Positions 9,965 through 18,138 of a stretch of DNA of 64,000 nt are shown here, in pieces. The notes under the pieces are model-generated. The model was given only the letters and a program-made list of their open reading frames with translations. It did no database searches and was not told where the DNA came from. The stretch spans positions 62,001 to 126,000 of the forward strand of contig NZ_CP060296.1 in assembly GCF_014303735.1 (NCBI RefSeq), written 5' to 3'. This DNA comes from Variovorax sp. PAMC28562 (GTDB taxonomy: Bacteria > Pseudomonadota > Gammaproteobacteria > Burkholderiales > Burkholderiaceae_C). The first letter of the stretch is position 1; every line of letters begins with the position of its first letter. Position numbers and translations under genes: made by a program.

Positions 9965-10654
9965 TCAGATCGTCGTCCAGCCATTGGTCACCGCGATCTT
10001 CAGCAACTCACTCGCCGAATCCACACCCAGCTTGCGCCGCAAGCTGAAGCGATGCGTCTCCACCGTGCGCACGCTGATGTCCAGCTCCTTCGCCACCAGT
10101 TTGTTGCTGCGCCCGTGCGCCAGCAGCAGCAGCACCTCGTGTTCACGAGCGGTGAGCTGCGGTGTCGTGTTGCCGAACTGCAGCATCAGGTCGGACACCT
10201 GCGCGCTGAAGTAACTGCCTCCGGCGCACACCGCGCTGATGGCGCTCAGGATTTCTTCTGTCGGCGACTCTTTGAGCACGTAGCCCCGCGCGCCTGCGCG
10301 GATGGCACTCAGCACGTACTCGCGGTTGTCGTACATGCTCAGCATCAACACCAGCACCTCGGGATGACGCGTGCGCAGGAACGTCGCCAGCTCGATGCCG
10401 TTCATGCCGCGCATGCCGACATCGATCAACATCAGGTCGGGCGGATCGGCGGCGGCCAGCGCCAATGCTTCAGCGCCACTCGCCGCTTCACCGATCACCC
10501 GGAGATGCGGCACCACGGCCAGCCGCGCGCGCAGTCCGTCGCGCACGAGGGAATGGTCGTCGACGATGACGAGCCGGATCGGCGCAGGCTCGTCGCTCAT
10601 ACGGCTCACATGGGGCAAAGGGCTCGTGCCGCCGATGTCGTTCGGGCCGGTCAT
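9965..10654 (-). CDS. LuxR-type response regulator (NarL/FixJ family)
   Basis: A 229-residue regulator. The receiver domain (about 25-145) has the acidic pair in VIVDDH, phospho-acceptor Asp78 in LMLIDVG and the conserved Lys in YVLKES. The C-terminal domain (about 160-225) is a LuxR helix-turn-helix (LTAREHEVLLLLAHGRSNKLVAKEL split across helices). The ATG at 10652-10654 overlaps the kinase stop as ATGA; an internal Met at residue 19 (MSDEPAP) is an alternative start. It must partner the adjacent kinase and probably acts on the divergent LIV operon. Confidence 0.92.
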   Translation of the reverse strand: MTGPNDIGGTSPLPHVSRMSDEPAPIRLVIVDDHSLVRDGLRARLAVVPHLRVIGEAASGAEALALAAADPPDLMLIDVGMRGMNGIELATFLRTRHPEVLVLMLSMYDNREYVLSAIRAGARGYVLKESPTEEILSAISAVCAGGSYFSAQVSDLMLQFGNTTPQLTAREHEVLLLLAHGRSNKLVAKELDISVRTVETHRFSLRRKLGVDSASELLKIAVTNGWTTI

Positions 10655-12006
10655 GCGGGCACCGCCAATGGAAAGCTCGCAATCAACGAGGTGCGGCCCG
10701 GCTGCGAGATGAGCTGAAAGCTCCCGCCGTTGCGCTCCACACGCTCGCGCATATTCGTGAGCCCGATGCCGCGGTCCTTGCTGTGCTCGACGTTCTGCAC
10801 ATCGAAACCGCGCCCGTCGTCGGTGATGCGAAGCTCGAGCCGGTCGTGCGCATCGTCCAGCCGAATGTCGATGTGCCTGGCCCCAGCGTGCCGCTCCACG
10901 TTGCGCAACGCCTCCTGCGCAACACGAAACAGGCTCACGGCCTGCAGCTCGGGCAGCCGTTCTTCATGCACATGCGGCGACACAGTCACGGTCAGGCCAC
11001 TCCGCTGCGCCAGCTCGTTGCCGATGTGCTCCAACGCCGCGGGCAGGCCCAGGTCGTCGAGCAAGGCGGGCCGCAGATCGTGGGAAATGCGTCGCACCTC
11101 GCCGATGGCTTGCGACAGCGCGCCGATCTCCTTGTCGATCGCCGTCACCGGTGCGTTACCCGGATGCGCGAGCCGGTGCCCGACCAGCTCGAACTGGTAT
11201 TTGATCGAGACCAGCAGCTGACAGATATGGTCGTGCAACTCACGCGACACCCGGGCGCGCTCGTCTTCTTGGGAGCTCACAACGCGGTGCGCCAGCGCCT
11301 TCAGCTTGCGATCGGCCTGGCGCTGCTCGCTGATGTTGACCGCGAGCCCGCCCGCAAACACCGCGATCGCGGCGATCATCGCGACCGTTGCCAGGCCGAG
11401 CAACGTTTGCCGGACGCTGGCCAGCAAGCTGCCGCGCAGCCTTGCGGCTGCCGCATCTACATCGTCCAGATAGATGCCCGTGCCGAGCATCCAGCCCCAG
11501 CGCGGCAGCTCGACCGAATACCCCAGCTTGCGCTCGATGCGACCGGTCGAGGGCTTGGGCCACAAGTAGCGCTGGTAGCCGCCGCCCTCGTGCGCCCGTG
11601 CGATCAACTCGCGGATCATGTACGTGCCCTCGGTGTCACGCCGGTCCCACAAGTTCTGTCCAACGAGGTCCGGCTGGCGAGGATGAACCAGCGTCAGGCC
11701 CTCGCGGTCGTAAACATAGAAATAGCCGTCATCGCCGAAGTTCATATTCGCGAGGATGGCCTTGGCCTGCTCCTTGGCGGCCTCGTCGTCGCGCCCCGCA
11801 CCGTAGAGGTTGTCGATGGAAGTGAGTGCCAGCGCGATGTAACTGCGGAGTTCTTCGCGCTTGGCGCTGAGCAGCACGTCCTCCAGAACCTGCGTCTGAC
11901 GTTGCTCCAGCCGCTGCGTCTCGACCACCAGCAGCCCGCCGATCGCAGCGATGGCGAACAGCAGGGGCGCCACTGCGAGCAGGAGGATTTTCGCCTTCGG
12001 TTTCAT
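10651..12006 (-). CDS. Cache-domain sensor histidine kinase
   Basis: A 451-residue inner-membrane kinase. A transmembrane segment (about 7-28), a periplasmic single Cache domain (about 35-195; DGYFYVYDREG, GWMLGTGIYLDD) and a second transmembrane segment (about 200-222) precede the cytoplasmic part. His258 in RELHDH is the phosphorylated residue of a HisKA_3 dimerisation helix; the ATPase domain shows EALRNVERH, DDGRGFD and GIGLTNM. Single Cache domains of this type often bind small carboxylates. Together with the LuxR regulator it forms a NarX/NarL-like pair. It diverges from the LIV receptor gene. Confidence 0.92.
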   Translation of the reverse strand: MKPKAKILLLAVAPLLFAIAAIGGLLVVETQRLEQRQTQVLEDVLLSAKREELRSYIALALTSIDNLYGAGRDDEAAKEQAKAILANMNFGDDGYFYVYDREGLTLVHPRQPDLVGQNLWDRRDTEGTYMIRELIARAHEGGGYQRYLWPKPSTGRIERKLGYSVELPRWGWMLGTGIYLDDVDAAAARLRGSLLASVRQTLLGLATVAMIAAIAVFAGGLAVNISEQRQADRKLKALAHRVVSSQEDERARVSRELHDHICQLLVSIKYQFELVGHRLAHPGNAPVTAIDKEIGALSQAIGEVRRISHDLRPALLDDLGLPAALEHIGNELAQRSGLTVTVSPHVHEERLPELQAVSLFRVAQEALRNVERHAGARHIDIRLDDAHDRLELRITDDGRGFDVQNVEHSKDRGIGLTNMRERVERNGGSFQLISQPGRTSLIASFPLAVPA

Positions 12007-12070
12007 GGTCGAGATTGTGCGATGCGCCCGGAATTTTCGTCGCGGGACAAGACGCCTTGGCGTTTTCCCT

Positions 12071-12086
12071 TAGGCAGTACTACCGA
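12071..12086. promoter_or_regulatory. Candidate operator palindrome
   Basis: GGCAGTACTACC at 12073-12084 is a near-perfect palindrome around AGTACT (one C/A mismatch), flanked by partly symmetric CCTTA and GAGG. It sits in the 188-base gap between the kinase gene (67 bases away) and the LIV receptor gene (111 bases away), where a site for the LuxR regulator would be expected. The binding assignment is inference. Confidence 0.4.
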
Positions 12087-12194
12087 GGCGATCCCCGCAC
12101 TCATGCGAATACAAAAAGAGACAGCCGCGCCCAATAATCGCGGAGCCTGGGGACCGCTGACTGCAATCCCTACAACCACCGCAGGAGACCTGAC

Positions 12195-13397
12195 ATGACC
12201 CCCTTTCCGAAAAGAATTGCCACCGCCGTAGCGCTGGCCGCCCTCACCACCTTCGCAGTGGCAGCAGACCCGATCAAGATCGGTGTCAATGGTCCGTTCA
12301 CCGGCGGCTCGTCGTCGATGGGCGTCAGCATGCGCGACGGCGTGCGGCTTGCCGCGGCTGAAATCAACAAGGCCGGCGGCGTGCTCGGCCGTCAGATCGA
12401 ACTCGTCGAGCGCGACGACGAAGCCAAGAACGAACGCGGCGTGCAGATCGCCCAGGAACTCGTCAACAAGGAGAAAGTCACCGCTGTTGTCGGCTACATC
12501 AACACCGGCGTGGCCCTGGCGTCGCAGCGCTTTTTCCAGGAAGCCAAGATCCCGGTGATGAACAACGTCGCGACCGGCTCCATCATCACGCACCAGTTCG
12601 ACAAGGAACCCGAAAACTACGTGTTCCGCAACGCCGCGCACGACAGCATCCAGGCGCCGATGATCGTGGAAGAAGCCGTGACGCGTCGCGGCTTCAAAAA
12701 GGTCGCGATCCTGGCTGACTCGACCAACTACGGCCAGCTCGGTCGCGCCGATCTGGAGAAGGCGCTGGAGGCCAAGGGCATCAAGCCAGTGGCAACTGAA
12801 AAATTCAACATCAAGGACGTCGACATGACGGCCCAGTTGCTCAAGGCCAAGGAAGCCGGCGCCGAAGCGGTGCTCACCTATGGCATCGGCCCCGAGCTGG
12901 CGCAGATCGCCAACGGCATGACCAAGCTGGGCTGGAAGGTGCCAATCATCGGCAGCTGGACGCTCGCGATGGCCAACTACATCGACAACGCAGGCCCGGG
13001 CGGAGAAGGCGCGCGCATGCCGCAAACCTTTATTCAGGAGCCAACGACGCCCAAGCGCCAGTCGTTCATCGTGTCTTACCTGAAGATGTTCAACCCGAAG
13101 AACAGCCGGATGGATTCACCGGTCTCGGCAGCGCAGGGCTACGACTCGATCTACCTGCTGGCAGCTGCAATCAAGCAGGCCAACAGCACCGACGGCCCGA
13201 AGATCAAGGCCGCCCTGGAAGACCTGAAGACGCCGGTCGAAGGCGTGGTCACTACTTACAACAAGCCGTTCTCAAAGACCGACCATGATGCGATCTCCGC
13301 CAACATTCCGGTGTTTGGCGAGGTCAAGGGCCAGAAGGTGGTCTACGCCTACGCTGATGACCAGAAGAAGGCGTCCGAAGTCCGCATGAAGAAGTAA
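12195..13397 (+). CDS. Branched-chain amino acid-type ABC transporter, substrate-binding protein
   Basis: A 400-residue periplasmic receptor of the LivJ/LivK fold. The first 23 or so residues are a signal peptide ending AVA-ADP; mature sequence opens IKIGVNGPFTGGSSSMG, typical of the family, with a central ILADSTNYGQLGRADLEK lobe. ATG 12195 follows GCAGGAG at 9 bases. It heads the operon receptor-livH-livMG-livF. The many receptors of this fold in Burkholderiales bind aromatic or aliphatic acids as often as leucine, so the ligand is open. The adjacent Cache kinase may sense the same compound. Confidence 0.93.
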   Translation: MTPFPKRIATAVALAALTTFAVAADPIKIGVNGPFTGGSSSMGVSMRDGVRLAAAEINKAGGVLGRQIELVERDDEAKNERGVQIAQELVNKEKVTAVVGYINTGVALASQRFFQEAKIPVMNNVATGSIITHQFDKEPENYVFRNAAHDSIQAPMIVEEAVTRRGFKKVAILADSTNYGQLGRADLEKALEAKGIKPVATEKFNIKDVDMTAQLLKAKEAGAEAVLTYGIGPELAQIANGMTKLGWKVPIIGSWTLAMANYIDNAGPGGEGARMPQTFIQEPTTPKRQSFIVSYLKMFNPKNSRMDSPVSAAQGYDSIYLLAAAIKQANSTDGPKIKAALEDLKTPVEGVVTTYNKPFSKTDHDAISANIPVFGEVKGQKVVYAYADDQKKASEVRMKK

Positions 13398-13413
13398 GCT
13401 TCATTCGCAAAGT

Positions 13414-13449
13414 CGCGCCGCCGAAGGTTCCCATGCCTTCGGCGGCGCG
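13414..13449 (+). repeat. Stable intercistronic stem-loop
   Basis: A perfect 14-bp stem (CGCGCCGCCGAAGG at 13414-13427 with its complement at 13436-13449) closes an 8-base loop in the gap between the receptor gene and livH. No T-run follows, so it is not a normal terminator. By analogy with malE-malF it may protect the receptor message from 3' decay and raise receptor over permease. Confidence 0.7.
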
Positions 13450-13520
13450 GTCCGTTGAAGCGCCGCAAACCGGCCTGGTTCACGCGGCCCCTACCGGTCC
13501 CCATTCACCTCCTCAGCGCC

Positions 13521-14396
13521 ATGCAAATCTTTACCCAACTCATCTTCAGCGGCATCGCGCTGGGCATGATCTACGCCGTGATCGCGTTCGGCTATCAGCT
13601 TACTTTTGCCACCTCGGACACGCTCAACTTCGGCCAGGGCGATGCACTCATGCTGGGCGCGCTGGTCGGCCTGACACTGGTCGGCCTCGGCGTGAACTAT
13701 TGGCTGATGATTCCGCTGGTATGCCTGTTCGGTGCCTTCCAGGGCGCCGTGGTGGAACGCATCGGCGTGCGCCCGGCGCTCAAGATCAAGTCCGAGTTCG
13801 GCTGGATCATGTCGACCATCGCGCTCGGCATCATTTTCAAAAACGTGGCTGAAAACGTGTGGGGTCGCGACGACCTGAAGTTCCCGTCGCCGCTGCCCGA
13901 GTCGCCGATGCACTTCCTGGGTGCCAACATTTTGCCGATGGAAATCCTGGTGGTCGGCGGCGCGCTGGCGATGATGCTGGCGGTCGAAGTATTCAACCGC
14001 AAGTCGATCTACGGCAAGGCCGTGGTTGCCACCTTCAACGACCGCGATGCCGCCAAGCTGATGGGCATCAACACCGGTCTGGTCATCACTTTTTCTTACG
14101 CGCTGTCGTCGATGAGCGCAGCGTTTGCCGGCGTGCTGATCGCGCCGTTGACACTCACGGGCGCAACGATGGGCGCCGTGCTCGGGCTCAAGGCCTTTGC
14201 CGTCGCCATCATCGGCGGCCTGAGCAGCGGCATGGGCATCGTCGTCGGCGGCATCATCCTGGGCATTGCCGAGACCACCACCGGCTTTTATCTGAGCACC
14301 GGCTACAAGGACGTGCCCGGCCTGGTGCTGCTGCTGATCGTGCTGGCAGTGCGGCCGCAAGGCCTGTTCGGCAAATCCATCATCAAAAAGGTGTGA
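13521..14396 (+). CDS. LIV-type ABC transporter permease (LivH)
   Basis: A 291-residue inner-membrane permease with about eight hydrophobic segments. Family blocks include QLIFSGIALGMIYAVIAFGYQ at the start, TLNFGQGDALMLGA and AIIGGLSSGMGIVVGG, the EAA-like coupling region. I use ATG 13521, which begins at the family position; the frame is open back to a TTG at 13455 but that would add a Pro/Arg-rich tail through the intercistronic region. It is 123 bases after the receptor gene and 5 bases before the LivM-LivG fusion. Confidence 0.92.
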   Translation: MQIFTQLIFSGIALGMIYAVIAFGYQLTFATSDTLNFGQGDALMLGALVGLTLVGLGVNYWLMIPLVCLFGAFQGAVVERIGVRPALKIKSEFGWIMSTIALGIIFKNVAENVWGRDDLKFPSPLPESPMHFLGANILPMEILVVGGALAMMLAVEVFNRKSIYGKAVVATFNDRDAAKLMGINTGLVITFSYALSSMSAAFAGVLIAPLTLTGATMGAVLGLKAFAVAIIGGLSSGMGIVVGGIILGIAETTTGFYLSTGYKDVPGLVLLLIVLAVRPQGLFGKSIIKKV

Positions 14397-14401
14397 TTGC
14401 C

Positions 14402-16360
14402 GTGACGACCAAGAACATGAATCTCGAAAAAATGAAGACCAGCCATTTGCTGCTGGCCGTCATCGGCGTGGCGGCACTGCTGCTGTTCCCGGTGGGCATC
14501 ACCAACCCGTATTACATCCACCTGCTCGAAACCATCATGATCTACGCGATCGTGTTGTTCGGGCTCGACATCGTGGTCGGCTACACCGGCCAGGTGTCGC
14601 TCGGTCATGCCGGACTGTTCGGCCTCGGTGCATACACCGCAGGCGTGCTCGTGTTCAAACTGGCAATGCCGTTCTGGGTCACGGTGCCGGCGGCGATTCT
14701 GGTGACGGCCGGCTTCGGCGCCCTGCTGGCGCTGCCGGCGCTGCGTGTCTCGGGGCCGTACCTTGCGATGGTCACGCTGGCCTTCGGCACCATCATCCAG
14801 ATCCTGATCAACGAGATGAGCTTCCTGACGGAGGGCCCGATGGGCATCAAGCTGGACAAGCCCGAGTTGTTCGGTCACAAGCTCGACGAGCGCGAGTTCT
14901 ACTGGGTCGTCGTGGTGCTGATGGTGCTGGCGCTGGGCGTCGTGCACCGCATCTTGCGATCGCACCTGGGTCGTGCCTTCGAGGCGCTGCGCGGCAGCCC
15001 GGTGGCCTCCGACTGTATGGGCGTGTCGGTGTACCGATACAAGGTCTATGCCTTTGTCATCAGCGCGGGCTTTGCCGGACTGGCCGGCTCGCTGTATGCC
15101 TACAGCGAACAGTACATCTCGCCCAACTCGTACAACTTCGAGCTCACGGTGCTGTTCCTGTTGGCCGTGATCATGGGCGGGCGCAAGAGCCGCATCGGCA
15201 CGCTGCTGGGCGCGGCCATCATCGTGCTGCTGCCCAAGCTGCTCGACGACGTGGCGCTGTTTCGCTACGTGTCGGTCGCCCTCGCGGTGCTGGTGATGAT
15301 CGTCGCCGTGGTCGGTATCCAGCGCAAGCGCACGACGCCCGCGCAGATGGCCATTCCGGTGGTCGGCAGCATCGCGTTGGCGGGGCTGGCGTTTTGGTTG
15401 CAGACCATGACCGACTGGCGCCTGTCGATCTTCGGCGTGATCATGCTGTTCGTCGTTTATTACCTGCAGGACGGCATCGTCGGTTTTGTGCGCAAGGCGC
15501 TGAACATGCGCCGCCCCGCTCCGCAGATCGATGCAGCCGTGACCGGTGTGCCGCGCGCCGATGCGGTGTCGGTCGCGGCCAATGCCGGCGGCGCTGAAGC
15601 GCTGCTCGAAGCCAGCGGCGTGCTGATGCAGTTCGGCGGCCTCAAGGCGCTCAACAACGTCGACCTGACGATCAAGCGCGGCACCATTCATGGCCTGATC
15701 GGCCCCAACGGCTCGGGCAAAAGCACGATGATGAACGTGCTGACCGGTATCTACGTGCCGACCGCCGGCGCCATCAGCTTTGCCGGAAAATCGGTGGTTG
15801 GGCGCACCTCGTCCGACATCGCGCTGTCGGGCATCGCGCGCACCTTCCAGAACGTGCAGCTGTTCGGCGAGATGACGGCCCTGCAGAACGTGCAGGTCGG
15901 CTTGCACCACACCTTCTACAGCAACCTGATCGATGTGTCGCTGCACACGCCGCGCTACAAGCGCGAAAGCGGTGCAGCGGTGCAACGCGGACTCGGCTTG
16001 CTGGAGTTTGTCGGGCTTGAAGCGCTGGCCGGTGAAGAGGCGCGCAACCTGCCGTACGGCAAGCAGCGCCTGCTGGAAATCGCCCGCGCGCTGGCACTCG
16101 ATCCGCAACTGTTGTTGCTCGACGAACCCGCCGCCGGCCTCACCGCGCCGGACATCAAGGAGCTGATCGCCATCATCAAGAAGATCCGCGAGCATGGCGT
16201 GACCGTGATCCTGATCGAGCACCACATGGACGTCGTGATGGGCTTGTGCGACACAGTGTCGGTGCTCGATTTCGGCCAGAAGATCGCCGAAGGCGAACCC
16301 GCTGCGGTACAAGCCGACGAAAAAGTCATCGAGGCTTATCTCGGCGGCACTGTTGCGTAA
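14402..16360 (+). CDS. Fused LivM permease - LivG ATPase
   Basis: A 652-residue fusion of the second LIV permease and the first ATPase. Residues about 15-320 are LivM (GYTGQVSLGHAGLFGLGAYT; GSLYAYSEQYISPNSYNFE). A linker with two further hydrophobic segments (about 318-365) leads to the ABC domain, with Walker A GPNGSGKST at 434-442, Q-loop in ARTFQNVQLF, signature in LPYGKQRLLEIARAL and Walker B LLLLDEPAAGL. I chose GTG 14402, about 10 bases after AAGG; a GTG at 14393 overlapping the livH stop and ATG 14417 are alternatives. The frame is intact throughout, so the fusion is real. Confidence 0.9.
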   Translation: MTTKNMNLEKMKTSHLLLAVIGVAALLLFPVGITNPYYIHLLETIMIYAIVLFGLDIVVGYTGQVSLGHAGLFGLGAYTAGVLVFKLAMPFWVTVPAAILVTAGFGALLALPALRVSGPYLAMVTLAFGTIIQILINEMSFLTEGPMGIKLDKPELFGHKLDEREFYWVVVVLMVLALGVVHRILRSHLGRAFEALRGSPVASDCMGVSVYRYKVYAFVISAGFAGLAGSLYAYSEQYISPNSYNFELTVLFLLAVIMGGRKSRIGTLLGAAIIVLLPKLLDDVALFRYVSVALAVLVMIVAVVGIQRKRTTPAQMAIPVVGSIALAGLAFWLQTMTDWRLSIFGVIMLFVVYYLQDGIVGFVRKALNMRRPAPQIDAAVTGVPRADAVSVAANAGGAEALLEASGVLMQFGGLKALNNVDLTIKRGTIHGLIGPNGSGKSTMMNVLTGIYVPTAGAISFAGKSVVGRTSSDIALSGIARTFQNVQLFGEMTALQNVQVGLHHTFYSNLIDVSLHTPRYKRESGAAVQRGLGLLEFVGLEALAGEEARNLPYGKQRLLEIARALALDPQLLLLDEPAAGLTAPDIKELIAIIKKIREHGVTVILIEHHMDVVMGLCDTVSVLDFGQKIAEGEPAAVQADEKVIEAYLGGTVA

Positions 16361-16369
16361 GGACACACT

Positions 16370-17092
16370 ATGCTGACCATCAACAATCTGTTCGCCGGTT
16401 ACGGCAAAGTGCAAGTGCTGCACGGCGTGACGATCGAGGTGCCCAAGGGCAAGGTCGTGACGCTGATCGGCTCCAACGGCGCCGGCAAGACCACGACCAT
16501 GCGGGCAGTTTCGGGAATGATCGCGCCGACTGCCGGTGAGATCACGCTTCACGGCAAGCGCATCGACGGGCTGGAGAGCTATCACATCGCCAAACTCGGC
16601 CTGGCGCATTCGCCTGAGGGCCGGCGCGTGTTCGCCACAATGACCGTGACCGACAACCTGACCCTGGGCGCATTTCCGCGCCTCACCGGCAGCCGCCCGC
16701 GTGGCGACGTGGCGGGCGATCTGGAGCGTGCGCTGGAGCTGTTCCCGCGTTTGAAAGAGCGACGCATGCAGCTTGCGGGCACCCTGTCGGGTGGCGAGCA
16801 GCAGATGCTGGCGATGGCGCGCGCGATCATGCTGAACCCTGAAGTCGTGCTGCTCGACGAGCCGTCGATGGGTCTCGCGCCGATCCTGGTCGAAGAGGTG
16901 TTCCGCATCATCGCGCGGCTGAAAAGCGAGGGCGTGACGATGCTGCTGGTCGAACAGTTCGCGGCCGCCGCGCTCAAGGTGGCCGACTACGGCTACGTGC
17001 TGGAGAACGGCCGCATCTCGGTGCATGGTCCGGCCGCCAAGTTGCGCGACGACCCCGCGGTGAAGGCCGCGTATCTGGGCGGCAGCCACTAG
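16370..17092 (+). CDS. LIV-type ABC transporter ATPase (LivF)
   Basis: A 240-residue ATPase with Walker A GSNGAGKTT near residue 36, signature LSGGEQQMLAMARA and Walker B VVLLDEPSMGL. The segment GLAHSPEGRRVFATMTVTDN is diagnostic for LivF. It starts 9 bases after the LivM-LivG gene and closes the operon. It pairs with the fused LivG domain to drive the transporter at the cytoplasmic face. Confidence 0.94.
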   Translation: MLTINNLFAGYGKVQVLHGVTIEVPKGKVVTLIGSNGAGKTTTMRAVSGMIAPTAGEITLHGKRIDGLESYHIAKLGLAHSPEGRRVFATMTVTDNLTLGAFPRLTGSRPRGDVAGDLERALELFPRLKERRMQLAGTLSGGEQQMLAMARAIMLNPEVVLLDEPSMGLAPILVEEVFRIIARLKSEGVTMLLVEQFAAAALKVADYGYVLENGRISVHGPAAKLRDDPAVKAAYLGGSH

Positions 17093-17155
17093 CTGCGGCA
17101 ACGCCGCGTCTGACCTGATGGCCGGTAACGGCAGAGGCAACCGCGGAGGCAACGG

Positions 17156-18100
17156 CTAAGGCAACGACTGAGTTTTTGGCGGCTGCAAGCCGGTTGCCAC
17201 AGTCGGATACAGCAGCCGCACGCGCAACTCGCGTTTCATGCGCGTGTTGTCGAGCCGGCGCGATTCGCCCATGAAGCTGAGCAGCGACAGCGGCAACTCG
17301 GCTCCCGCCTGCTCACGCGCGATGCGTCTGGGCCGGGGCAAGCCGTAGAGATCGGCCGCCAGGTCGACGTAGTCACCCATCTTGATGTCACTGTCGTCAC
17401 TGGCATTGAACACGCGCTGCGTGCCGCCACGCCACAGCGCCACCACGCAGGCCCGCGCCAGGTCGTCGGCATGGATGTGATTGGTATAGACGTCGTCTTC
17501 ACTGCGCAACACAGGCGTGCCTTTGCGGAGACGCTCGCGCGGCGTGCCGCCTTCGCGGTCAGGCGCGTAGATGCCGGGGATGCGCAGGATACGCACTGCC
17601 ACGCCGGCGCGGCCCAGCCATCGCACCGAACGCTCGGCATCGACGCGGCGGTGCGCGCGGGGCGTGTGCGGGCTTGCCGCGCGCGTCTCATCCACCAGCG
17701 CACCACCGCAATCGCCGTAGACGCCGCTGGTCGAGCCGTAGACGAGTGCGTCGGGCAACGAGCGCAGGCGCAGTGCTCGCGCGAGCGCGACGGTGCGAGC
17801 GTCACGCCACCATCCAGTGCCCGCGACGTTGGCCGGTGGCGCCAGATGCAGCACGCGCGTCGCGATGCCGGCAAGACGCCCCAGCGAGCTCGGCACATCG
17901 AGATTGGCGACCAGCGGCGTGATCCCGGCTGCGCGCAATGCGGGCACCCTGTCGGGCGAAGAAGTCAGCGCGACCAGCTGCACCCGGCCGCGCAAGGCAA
18001 GTGCGGCGCGCATCCCGATATCGCCGCAGCCGACGATGAGTACCCTTGCTCGCCGAAAGCGCGCAGGCCGCGCGCCAATGGGACTGTTGATTGAAGGCAA
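17156..18100 (-). CDS. Atypical SDR / NAD-dependent epimerase-like protein
   Basis: A 314-residue Rossmann protein. The dinucleotide motif is VLIVGCGDIGMRAA (about 20-33), and YGSTSGVYGDCGG matches the extended/atypical SDR core; a clear YxxxK pair is absent after it. It resembles YeeZ-like proteins, whose reactions are uncertain. The start is TTG 18098-18100, supported by GGAAGGGA about 9 bases upstream; no ATG or GTG lies closer to the Rossmann motif. It diverges from the flavoprotein reductase gene by only 38 bases and converges on livF. Confidence 0.72.
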   Translation of the reverse strand: MPSINSPIGARPARFRRARVLIVGCGDIGMRAALALRGRVQLVALTSSPDRVPALRAAGITPLVANLDVPSSLGRLAGIATRVLHLAPPANVAGTGWWRDARTVALARALRLRSLPDALVYGSTSGVYGDCGGALVDETRAASPHTPRAHRRVDAERSVRWLGRAGVAVRILRIPGIYAPDREGGTPRERLRKGTPVLRSEDDVYTNHIHADDLARACVVALWRGGTQRVFNASDDSDIKMGDYVDLAADLYGLPRPRRIAREQAGAELPLSLLSFMGESRRLDNTRMKRELRVRLLYPTVATGLQPPKTQSLP

Positions 18101-18138
18101 AATCCGTGTCCCTTCCAGAGATTGACCGAAGAATACCC

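Noticed and set aside
14303..17152. A 949-codon open frame on the minus strand
   Set aside because: It is antisense to the LIV operon, rich in His/Gln/Arg, and has no domain, start context or match; long antisense frames are expected at this GC content.
17093..17155. GAGGCAAC-type imperfect repeats after livF
   Set aside because: Copies are short and diverge; probably chance in a 63-base convergent gap.
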